Assembly: GCA_019120355.1 (NCBI GenBank)
Contig: DWVG01000096.1
Span: forward strand, 1 to 36,628
DNA length: 36,628 nt
Origin: Candidatus Ligilactobacillus faecavium
GTDB lineage: Bacteria > Bacillota > Bacilli > Lactobacillales > Lactobacillaceae
Direction: 5' to 3'
Shown: positions 28,735 through 36,245 of the stretch, piece after piece
Position numbering within the stretch: position 1 is the stretch's first letter
Layout of the letters: each line of letters opens with the position of its first letter
Made by a program: the position numbers and the translations under genes
Notes under the pieces: generated by a model
What the model was told of the DNA's origin: nothing
Seen by the model: the letters and a program-made list of their open reading frames with translations, nothing else
Database searches by the model: none

Positions 28735-30142
28735 TATCTTTGCACCTTCTGTCTTCTAACTCATCAACAATATCATAATATTCATCATTAATTTTTCGTG
28801 TTGTGTTATCAAAATTATCAACAGATTCATCTATATCAAATATATTGTTTATCTTAGTAGCAGTTCCGTCTTTGAATTCATAAACATTAATTTCATTATT
28901 TTCTTGTCCATTTAATTTATCTTTCAAAACACAGTTAATTAATTCTTTAACAAAATAATCACTATGCGTAGATATGACAAACTTAATATTTTTTTTCATT
29001 AATTTAAAAAGTAAATCTGCAATAGTTTTTTGATTTTCTGGATGAAAATTCATTTCAGGCTCATCAAAAAATAACCATTTACCTTCTGGATTAGATTTTA
29101 AAAATAAATCAAACCCAAAAATGGACTTTAAGGAACTTGAAAGCATTTCAAAATCTATTACCTTTGATCTACCGTCAATTCCAGGCAATTGATAACCAAA
29201 AATATTATGCTCTTCATCGTACATGAAATTTCCTGGAATCAACTTATTAATTAGTTTACTATTATCTAGTTCTTTTATATGTCTATTAACATTTCTCATA
29301 CTGTTATTAACAAAACCAATATAATGTTCAATTGGTGAAACATATTTTTTAAAATTATTATTTTGACTATCCGAAGGATTTGACAACCCAACTGAAATGT
29401 TTAACCTATTTACATTTAAATCATTTATAAAAACATTTATTCCTAGTCGTTCTGCGGGTAAATAAATAGGATCATATGGTGCAGTTGCTCTAAATAATAC
29501 ATTCTGTATGCTTAAATTAATAATTTGAATTGCATCTTTAACATTTTTCTCAAACTCATTTAATTGATCTACATAGTCTATATTATTAGATGCAGCTCTA
29601 ACTATATACTTTAACTCTATTTTATCATTATCTGGAGTAGCCAAAATCTCGTTTCCATCTTTACGTCCGCTTGTATTTTCCGTATTTACTAACTGTTCGC
29701 TAAAAGCATTTCCTTTACTTTCTATATAATTCCATGAATAATACCAACCATGCCTTAAGCTCTTAGAAATTTCGAAAGCTCTAATATCATCCGATGTAAC
29801 TTTAATTTCACTTTCATTTGTATAAATACTTGTATGATTAAAAAAATTATCAAAATAGTCAAAAGGAAGCGCATTAAACTGCCTTGAAGCCTGATTTACT
29901 ATTTCATTTTCTAATTCACTAATATCAAATGATATCGACTTTTTTTTTCCTAAAATTAAATCTTTAATTTCCTCATGATTAATTAAATTATTTACTAGAA
30001 AAATTTTATTAAACCAATCAAAAAACAAATATATTGCATATGCCGCAATAGTCTTTCCAACTCCATTTTCTCCAACAAAGACATTCATTTTATTTAAATC
30101 TATTTCAAGATCCTTTATAGGTCCTAAATTTCGTATTTGCAT
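28727..30142 (-). CDS. AAA/ABC-type ATPase (OLD/RecF-like)
   Basis: Walker A FVGENGVGKT; Walker B WLFFDEPEMNFHPENQ; ISTHS switch motif. Confidence 0.9.
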   Translation of the reverse strand: MQIRNLGPIKDLEIDLNKMNVFVGENGVGKTIAAYAIYLFFDWFNKIFLVNNLINHEEIKDLILGKKKSISFDISELENEIVNQASRQFNALPFDYFDNFFNHTSIYTNESEIKVTSDDIRAFEISKSLRHGWYYSWNYIESKGNAFSEQLVNTENTSGRKDGNEILATPDNDKIELKYIVRAASNNIDYVDQLNEFEKNVKDAIQIINLSIQNVLFRATAPYDPIYLPAERLGINVFINDLNVNRLNISVGLSNPSDSQNNNFKKYVSPIEHYIGFVNNSMRNVNRHIKELDNSKLINKLIPGNFMYDEEHNIFGYQLPGIDGRSKVIDFEMLSSSLKSIFGFDLFLKSNPEGKWLFFDEPEMNFHPENQKTIADLLFKLMKKNIKFVISTHSDYFVKELINCVLKDKLNGQENNEINVYEFKDGTATKINNIFDIDESVDNFDNTTRKINDEYYDIVDELEDRRCKDNG

Positions 30143-30218
30143 AATCTTTCCTCTTTAATCTTTATGGTAATTTAAAAATAAAATTCAAACATAATTCTCT
30201 GATAGATTTAACAAAAAG

Positions 30219-30650
30219 TCAATTGCATACATGCAAGTCTTGACACCCTTTTTGCAACTCAAAACAATCCGCAAACTCATTATACGCTTTATCACGCAGT
30301 TTAAAATATGTTGAATGTGAACAATACATCAATTGCTCTACTTGCCAATCTTGTAAGCCGTCAATGTATTTACTCTTTAAAATTTGAAATGACGTCTTAG
30401 AGCAACCTTGAAAAGCCTTAGAAACTCCGTTAATTAAATTCTTGGCAGCGATATACTTAACAATCTTATCTTCATTGTGATTAGATCCGTCATGATTAAT
30501 TGGCATATCCGAGATAACAGGTGATTTTAAACTTGCTGGGCTTTCATTTGCCAATCTTAAAATATGCGGTAATTTATGGTCTAAGAAATCTTGAACATTT
30601 AAAGCGGTCTTTTTGTAATCAATATTATCAATATCCAGTAATAAATCCAC
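30219..30650 (-). CDS. ArpU-like late transcription regulator
   Basis: C-terminal HTH-like SKYIDGLQDWQVEQLMYCSHSTYFKLRDKAYNEFAD; position upstream of late genes. Confidence 0.7.
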   Translation of the reverse strand: MDLLLDIDNIDYKKTALNVQDFLDHKLPHILRLANESPASLKSPVISDMPINHDGSNHNEDKIVKYIAAKNLINGVSKAFQGCSKTSFQILKSKYIDGLQDWQVEQLMYCSHSTYFKLRDKAYNEFADCFELQKGCQDLHVCN

Positions 30651-30700
30651 AATGCGTCATCTCCATCTGTTATAATAATGTTGTTGATTTTATTGGAGTG

Positions 30701-30727
30701 ACGCCGTGTTGGCGTTATTTTTTTATG
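30701..30727 (+). terminator. Plus-strand terminator-like hairpin
   Basis: ACGCC-GTGTT-GGCGT then TATTTTTTTAT. Confidence 0.55.
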
Positions 30728-30783
30728 CAAATAATAGCGATAAACAAGATAAATTCAAAAATAATTGAAATCACTAATGCCAT
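30715..30783 (-). CDS. Tiny hydrophobic peptide, possible holin-like/type I toxin
   Basis: ATG at 30783: MALVISIIFEFILFIAIICIKK*; RBS GTGGAG 8 nt upstream; one TM segment then KK tail. Confidence 0.45.
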   Translation of the reverse strand: MALVISIIFEFILFIAIICIKK

Positions 30784-30951
30784 GATGTCCACTCCACGAT
30801 ATATGACCACGTTTCTGAGTCGATGTCATACCATTTGACGTCAAGATTGATTTAAAAAAAATTATTCTGTGTATCTTTGTATAACATATCCTTATTTCGG
30901 CGATTCAAAGTCTTAACATGATTGTCATTCGTGATGAAATAGAGTGTCGTT

Positions 30952-31146
30952 TCATTCAAGACGTTCACACTCCTTTGCTAAAACTATTTGTCCGTTATCA
31001 AGCATTAATGCTGCACCTTTCTTCAAAGCCACTACTTTATATTTGCTTTCATTAAACATAACGTTTTGTCCAGCTTTGATTCCGTTGTAGTTCATTCTCC
31101 GTTTACGTTTCTTCAATACGCTACGCTTTTTATTTCTTTTGCTCAC
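30952..31146 (-). CDS. Small basic hypothetical protein
   Basis: Probable GTG start (SKRNKKRSVLKKRKRRMNYNG...) with AGAAGG RBS. Confidence 0.5.
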   Translation of the reverse strand: MSKRNKKRSVLKKRKRRMNYNGIKAGQNVMFNESKYKVVALKKGAALMLDNGQIVLAKECERLE

Positions 31147-31462
31147 GTTTTTCCTTCTTTCCGTAATATTCTTCTTTAGTAACACCAAATTCTCTTGCTA
31201 CTGCAATCTTAAATGGTTCTAGCACTTCTTCTTGTGTAGGATTGTCACTGTTTTCCTTTAAGATTTTCACAAGAGAAACAATGGCCTTAGCAATAGAATC
31301 TTGCAACGCTTCTTTCTTGTTTTGCGCTTTAAGCGAACGATACTTTACATAAATAGCACCATCTAATTTCCATTTCATTTTGAAAGTTGATTCATTGATA
31401 TGATGCTTGCAAAAGTACAACAAACGTTTGTTAATCTTTTTTATAGATTCTGTTAATTGCAT
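31130..31462 (-). CDS. Hypothetical phage protein
   Basis: MQLTESIKKINKRLLYFCKHH..., start at 31462 likelier than 31513. Confidence 0.5.
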   Translation of the reverse strand: MQLTESIKKINKRLLYFCKHHINESTFKMKWKLDGAIYVKYRSLKAQNKKEALQDSIAKAIVSLVKILKENSDNPTQEEVLEPFKIAVAREFGVTKEEYYGKKEKREQKK

Positions 31463-31685
31463 AATGTTTCTTTCCTTTCCTGAATTTTGGTGTAGGACCA
31501 TTGATAGTTCCACTCTTGCAATATGTGATAATTTCTCCTGTTAACAAACTAGGTGCTTCTAATCCGAAACATGCTGTAATGTAATCTTGACCGTCAATTA
31601 TCATTTTTCTATGATGTAAGCAAGTTGGAACAACCAATTCTGTTCCAGTGTGTTTAACAATTCTTCTCCAACGATTATTCATCAT
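31431..31685 (-). CDS. Hypothetical phage protein
   Basis: MMNNRWRRIVKHTGTELVVPTCLHHRKMIIDGQDYITACFG; 4-nt overlap with upstream ORF. Confidence 0.55.
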   Translation of the reverse strand: MMNNRWRRIVKHTGTELVVPTCLHHRKMIIDGQDYITACFGLEAPSLLTGEIITYCKSGTINGPTPKFRKGKKHYAINRIYKKD

Positions 31686-32050
31686 TCCACCTCATTCAAT
31701 GCATTCAAATATTCTTTGAACACTTTATTTAGCTTGCTAACTGACTTATCTAACCTAGATTGAATTTTTTGTTCATGCTCTTTCTTAGAAACCAAAGCTA
31801 AAACTCTCTGTTCAAAATCCTTGATTGCTTCCAACTCATTATCGAAATCATCTCCATATGGATTTGCAGAGAATTCTTTATCGTCAATATCAAAAAGACA
31901 AATACGCTTATCAGTATCTTTATTGACAAGTTTTAAAAAGTGATCATTTACATTCATACCAAACCAACTGCCTTGCACCTCATAAGCTACTTCGTAATTT
32001 TTGAAATCGTTACTAATCAATTGTTTTAATTCTGCTTTTGAAAAATCCAT
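31682..32050 (-). CDS. Hypothetical phage protein
   Basis: 122 aa, overlapping neighbours in operon. Confidence 0.6.
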   Translation of the reverse strand: MDFSKAELKQLISNDFKNYEVAYEVQGSWFGMNVNDHFLKLVNKDTDKRICLFDIDDKEFSANPYGDDFDNELEAIKDFEQRVLALVSKKEHEQKIQSRLDKSVSKLNKVFKEYLNALNEVE

Positions 32051-32457
32051 TATTCTTCGCTCGCTTTCTCTGATTCAATGTCTTCAATAACACCTTCCAA
32101 GCATTCAAGATTATTCTTTAATGCTCGAATATCGAGTCCTTTCAAATTTTTATTAGCGTCATCGATAAATTCTTTAACCGAATCCAATAAGTCGTTATCG
32201 CTATTTTTTAAACCATATTTTGAAGTCATTTCTTTTTCATCGTCGCCTTGAATTTTTTCGATAACGTTTAACAAGCTATCAACAACGGCTTCCTCGGGAA
32301 AACCGTTATTTACGATCATCGTTTGCTTATCGTTTCCAGCGATTAGATATGCTCCACCATATTTAGTATTCAAATGTGCCGCCAATGCTTGAACGATGTA
32401 TTGGTCTTCTGCTGTAAATTCCATTATTCCACTTCCTCCAGTCGTACCTTGTCCCAA
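32050..32457 (-). CDS. Hypothetical phage protein
   Basis: Likely start MEFTAEDQYIVQALAAHL within the ORF; operon position. Confidence 0.55.
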   Translation of the reverse strand: MGQGTTGGSGIMEFTAEDQYIVQALAAHLNTKYGGAYLIAGNDKQTMIVNNGFPEEAVVDSLLNVIEKIQGDDEKEMTSKYGLKNSDNDLLDSVKEFIDDANKNLKGLDIRALKNNLECLEGVIEDIESEKASEE

Positions 32458-32948
32458 TCAATAGCTAAATCTTTATCTTTCTTCAATTTTTCAATTTCCT
32501 TTGCTGAGAGTTCAAAGCGAAACATTTCACCACGTTCGCCATTCCCAAAACCAATATCATATCTTTTCGTATCTGCATTCCATGAAATTCCTAGATATTT
32601 TTGAGGGTTTGCATACCACGGGTTGCGATATTTGCCATTCAGAATATCAACTTTGAACCTTCTACCGTCTTGGTATTCTTGCAGCACCTCCACACCAGCT
32701 TTGTAGAATTCTGTCAGTAAACCACTTTTGATAAGGTCACCGTCATCTGAACTTTTTGCATTAGGCACTCTGTTAATCTCAAATCTGTTAGGGTCACAAT
32801 CGTGAAAAAATGCAACCGGTACTTTGTTATTGTTAACGTATAGATTTAAGTCGTCATCAATTGTATCGACTTGAGCTTTTTGTACACTTCCCATTAAAAC
32901 AGTTTTACGGTTGAGAATCTCAGTCAATCTACCAATATTAATTTTCAT
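32424..32948 (-). CDS. Hypothetical phage protein
   Basis: MKINIGRLTEILNRKTVLMG..., ATG at 32948 with AGGAGG RBS; ORF-track start at 33026 lies in the RNA region. Confidence 0.65.
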   Translation of the reverse strand: MKINIGRLTEILNRKTVLMGSVQKAQVDTIDDDLNLYVNNNKVPVAFFHDCDPNRFEINRVPNAKSSDDGDLIKSGLLTEFYKAGVEVLQEYQDGRRFKVDILNGKYRNPWYANPQKYLGISWNADTKRYDIGFGNGERGEMFRFELSAKEIEKLKKDKDLAIDWDKVRLEEVE

Positions 32949-33020
32949 CGCGCTTAACCTCCTAAATTCTTTCGTGTCCACATTTACCATTCCATAATTT
33001 AGAATTTTTATCCGGATAAC

Positions 33021-33061
33021 AGCCACTCACGGAGTCGAACCGTGATCATACCGATGTGGCT
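33021..33061 (-). ncRNA. tRNA acceptor/T-arm-like minihelix (3' boundary)
   Basis: AGCCAC-ATCGGTATGA-TCACGG-TTCGACT-CCGTGA-GTGGCT: 6+6 bp, T-loop fits TTCRANY; no D or anticodon arm. Confidence 0.65.
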
Positions 33062-33988
33062 TTTCGATAGTTGGTCAATTACTTTGAATCCTGATTTACG
33101 TTTGCTCATCTCAAAGAATCACAAAGTCGTAATACCTATGCTCCCAAGTCCGAGGAGCAATGACTTAACAGCCTGCGAAAGCTGCTAAGCCGTGGAAGTT
33201 TATAAATTTTTTACAAAGGAAATTGAAAAGCGAATAGCGAAAAATCATAAGGTAAGTTGTTAATTTTGCGTTATTCATTTTTCAAAGAGCTAATTTAATT
33301 TCGTGCTATTTTCGTTTCTAAGAGCTTTTATCTCATTTCAATGTAAATACACCCCATTTCTTTTAAAGCGCCTGTACGGTGAAAATATCCACCACAAAGT
33401 TAAAAACAACATGTCAGAAAGTTTGCAAACAGAAGTTGTTTAATAATAGAAAGAAAGATTCCTACTTTCTATATAAATTTGTTCCCACTTGAAACTATTC
33501 TGTTTGCAGTGTTTCTCGTGGTATAATCTGCTAGCCTTTGACAACTAGCAGACTCTCGTATCATTTTGAAAGTTTATTAAATTGTCGCTTGAGTGCTGAT
33601 TAATATTGAATAAGAGTTGCTTTTTCACTTCACTTTCATCTTTTCAATTTCATTTCTTGCAGACTATTCGCACTCCTAAACACTCTGCCGGCTTAAAGGT
33701 TGATGACCCAATATCCGTTGTGGAATGCAATAAGAATAAGCACTTAAAGGAGATCTTCCATCTCTTTTCTGTATATTTTTAATTGTGGCTGCATTCCATA
33801 ACCACGTTGTATTAAACTGGTCTTTATTTATTTTGCGGTGAAACCATAAACCGCAATGGTTTGCTAACCTTTGACAGTCAGCAAATCGTGAATAGTTATA
33901 GGGGTATGAGATACTTTTGAAAGACTTTTTTATGGAGATTTCTCATCTCCTAATATTTATTTAGCAGCCCGTATCTCAAAGGCTGCAA

Positions 33989-34029
33989 AGCCCTGCCGAA
34001 GACTCGAACTTCGGAAGCCATACAGGACT
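33989..34029 (-). ncRNA. tRNA acceptor/T-arm-like minihelix (internal)
   Basis: AGTCCTG-TATGGCTT-CCGAAG-TTCGAGT-CTTCGG-CAGGGCT: 7+6 bp, T-loop fits TTCRANY. Confidence 0.65.
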
Positions 34030-34130
34030 CTGTCAGATTAATTAAACGTGCATGTATATCTTTTCTAAAACCAATTAAGAGGTGAAATAGGACCAAGGTT
34101 CTTTTCGCCGCTCTGACAGCGTGCGGCAAC

Positions 34131-34169
34131 ATCTAGTGGCGGAGTTGCACCGCCTAAACTGTTCTAGAT
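34131..34169 (-). ncRNA. T-arm-like minihelix (5' boundary)
   Basis: ATCTAG-AACAGTTTA-GGCGG-TGCAACT-CCGCC-A-CTAGAT; loop one change from TTCAACT; begins in the stop codon of the upstream ORF. Confidence 0.5.
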
Positions 34170-34390
34170 CAATCTTCAACATATCCCTGAAGTCTAAATA
34201 GATGAATCATTTCGTTGATTGCCATTTTTGCCTTACATGCGTCATCATACGCATTAACCGGCGAATCAATGTCTTGTTCAAAATCTTGCATATGTTCATC
34301 AATACTCTTTTTAAAAAGCATGATTTGCTTTCGATCTTCGGCTTTCATCGTCTCATCTCCATTTAGGGTTTCATTTTTCCAATCGCCCAA
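34169..34390 (-). CDS. Hypothetical phage protein
   Basis: Likely start MKAEDRKQIMLFKKSIDEHMQDFEQD; operon position. Confidence 0.55.
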   Translation of the reverse strand: MGDWKNETLNGDETMKAEDRKQIMLFKKSIDEHMQDFEQDIDSPVNAYDDACKAKMAINEMIHLFRLQGYVED

Positions 34391-34602
34391 TCGTACATAT
34401 CATCAATTTGCTTAATGATTGGCGAAAGCTGACTTTCAAAATGCTTTTCGTCAGTTCCGTCAACGAATTCAAACTTTGAAACGTCAATCGCTTTTTGAAG
34501 CGTCATTGTTGCAGTTTGAATTAACTGAACAAATTGATCTTGTGTGTTAGCTTCTTCCAAAGCACTGTCAAGGATTTCAAGTTGTTGTTCAAGTCCTATC
34601 AT
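34363..34602 (-). CDS. Hypothetical phage protein
   Basis: MIGLEQQLEILDSALEEANTQDQFVQLIQ; RBS AGGAGG upstream. Confidence 0.6.
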   Translation of the reverse strand: MIGLEQQLEILDSALEEANTQDQFVQLIQTATMTLQKAIDVSKFEFVDGTDEKHFESQLSPIIKQIDDMYDWAIGKMKP

Positions 34603-34604
34603 GT

Positions 34605-34703
34605 TTACTCCTCCTTTAATTCTGGGTATTCTTTATCTAAGATTTCGTACAACAAGTCTCTGTTTTCCGAGATACTAGCCCATTTATCAAAATCTTCTAT
34701 CAT
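34605..34703 (-). CDS. Very small hypothetical phage protein (32 aa)
   Basis: MIEDFDKWASISENRDLLYEILDKEYPELKEE; directly between two ORFs. Confidence 0.5.
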   Translation of the reverse strand: MIEDFDKWASISENRDLLYEILDKEYPELKEE

Positions 34704-34706
34704 GTC

Positions 34707-35507
34707 TTATGCCTCAGTCCTCTGTCTGTAATCTCCAATGCGTTCTCCATTAAATGTGATACTGTGATTTCTTGCTCCCATAAACAAACGACTTAAGGTT
34801 GCTGAATTATACATGTGATTTAATTCAGCAGTTGAAAAATTACTTGTGATTACCACAGCCTTGTTTTTTCTCAACGAAATATCCGCAATTCTGTACCATG
34901 CGCTTTGAATTAAGTTATTTGCTTCCCGTTCTTCGGTTTGCAAATTAGCTTCTTTCCCTAAATCATCAATCACTAAGATGTCGCATTTTTCTTTGAAACG
35001 TTTGATAAATACTTCAAAATCTGATTTCTTACGTTCTTTTTCTGCCCTAGCGTCATCATAGGTATTAACTAAGTTTCCAATTTTCGTTGCGTTTACAATG
35101 GCGCACATCGTTGGTTTTTTGCTGTTGTGAACAACGTCATTAATCAAACACGCTGCAAGGGTTGTTTTCCCTCGCCCTTGTTTTCCTTGAAATAACACGT
35201 TATATCGTTTGCCGGCTTTGAAATCTTCCGCAATTTGTTTAACTTGCTTTGTGATTTCAACAAATTCATCAGATACTCTTTCAAGTTTTCCGAAACTGCG
35301 TTCTAATACGTCATACTCATTAAGCATTGAATTTTCCCTGACAAACTGTTCAGGCAGTCGTTTAAGATACCTATTAACCTGTTCCTGTTCTTTTGCTTTG
35401 GAAGCAGCAAGTCCTTGTTCTCTTGTTAAAATAGGTATCTGATATTCATTCCCTGTTTTCGGGTCAACAATCTTTTTTCCTGCTAAGTTAGCAAAAGCAT
35501 TCTGCAT
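34707..35507 (-). CDS. DnaC/IstB-like helicase loader ATPase
   Basis: Walker A LFQGKQGRGKTTLAACL; Walker B CDILVIDDLGKE; sensor VVITSNFS. Confidence 0.9.
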   Translation of the reverse strand: MQNAFANLAGKKIVDPKTGNEYQIPILTREQGLAASKAKEQEQVNRYLKRLPEQFVRENSMLNEYDVLERSFGKLERVSDEFVEITKQVKQIAEDFKAGKRYNVLFQGKQGRGKTTLAACLINDVVHNSKKPTMCAIVNATKIGNLVNTYDDARAEKERKKSDFEVFIKRFKEKCDILVIDDLGKEANLQTEEREANNLIQSAWYRIADISLRKNKAVVITSNFSTAELNHMYNSATLSRLFMGARNHSITFNGERIGDYRQRTEA

Positions 35508-35519
35508 GTTTACTCCTTC

Positions 35520-36245
35520 CTAATCAAAGTTGAAATCATTAACCGGTTCGGCTTTTCCAACTCTGCTTTGTTGGTTCAGATAACTTTCAAACTTTGTACC
35601 AAACAATGTTTCAGGTCTTAGGTACTTACTCATACGTTCGTCCTTACTCCATTCAGTTGCCTTGTTATCGATAACGATTTTGAAATCATCAACAGTAAAG
35701 CCTTCATTCATACGAGCTTTAATCAGCGATTGAGTTTTCCGAGTAGTTGCTCGATAATGAGTTCCAATCTTTGAATTCAAATAATCAACGATTTCATGAG
35801 CTGCGGTCGAGTGCGAACTCGACAATATATTCTTTTTATTATTAATACTTGTATTATTATTTCTTGTATTATTATCCGTACAATCTGTGATACCAGGGGT
35901 AGTGTCATCATTTATACTAGGGGTGGTACAATCTGCGATACCAGGGGTGGTACAAATTGAAAGAAATCTCTTTTCAACCTGTTTCGTTTCCTTTTTGTAT
36001 TTAATTGTCCGCTTGATATATCCTTTACAGACAAGTAAATTGATGTAATTAACAACACTTTGCTTTGATATTCCTAACCTTTTTCCGAAATACTCATTTG
36101 TTGCCCAACAATAGCCTTTTTTATTTGCTAATGTCGAAATGTGACCATATAGCAAAATCGCTTTCGGTTTTCTCAATAAGTCTTTATCGTCCCAAACAAA
36201 AGCAGGTATATTCATGTAGTAATGTGGCTGCATTTCTTCACTCAT
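35520..36245 (-). CDS. Phage replication initiator (HTH N-terminus, conserved phage_rep_org C-terminus)
   Basis: GYCWATNEYFGKRLGISKQSVVNYINLLVCKGYIKR; HEIVDYLNSKIGTHYRATTRKTQSLIKARMNEGFTVDDFKIVIDNKATEWSKDERMSKYLRPETLFGTKFESYLN. Confidence 0.88.
   Translation of the reverse strand: MSEEMQPHYYMNIPAFVWDDKDLLRKPKAILLYGHISTLANKKGYCWATNEYFGKRLGISKQSVVNYINLLVCKGYIKRTIKYKKETKQVEKRFLSICTTPGIADCTTPSINDDTTPGITDCTDNNTRNNNTSINNKKNILSSSHSTAAHEIVDYLNSKIGTHYRATTRKTQSLIKARMNEGFTVDDFKIVIDNKATEWSKDERMSKYLRPETLFGTKFESYLNQQSRVGKAEPVNDFNFD
35887..35955. repeat. Three iteron-like repeats (24-bp period) inside the initiator gene; putative replication origin
   Basis: ATACCAGGGGT (35890), ATACTAGGGGT (35914), ATACCAGGGGT (35938), exactly 24 nt apart; flanked by AT-rich sequence at 35825-35880. 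Confidence 0.65.

Larger units (their letters stand above)
33021..34169 (-). ncRNA. Candidate giant structured phage RNA (GOLLD/ROOL-type or relative)
   Basis: ~1.15 kb gap without credible ORF in an otherwise packed phage genome; many long complementary segments, two same-loop hairpins (TGTCAAAG), loop-distal pseudoknots and three T-arm-like minihelices, all read on minus; G-U wobbles polarise to minus. Confidence 0.6.

Noticed and set aside
33537-33875. Plus-strand TTGACA boxes (-35-like) at both octaloop hairpins
   Set aside because: TTGACA is just the complement of the TGTCAA(AG) loop; no good -10 at 16-18 bp in either case.
33950-34132. 60-aa minus-strand ORF MLPHAVRAAKRTLV...
   Set aside because: No convincing RBS; it lies across the minihelix and pseudoknot structures, so open frame is probably incidental.
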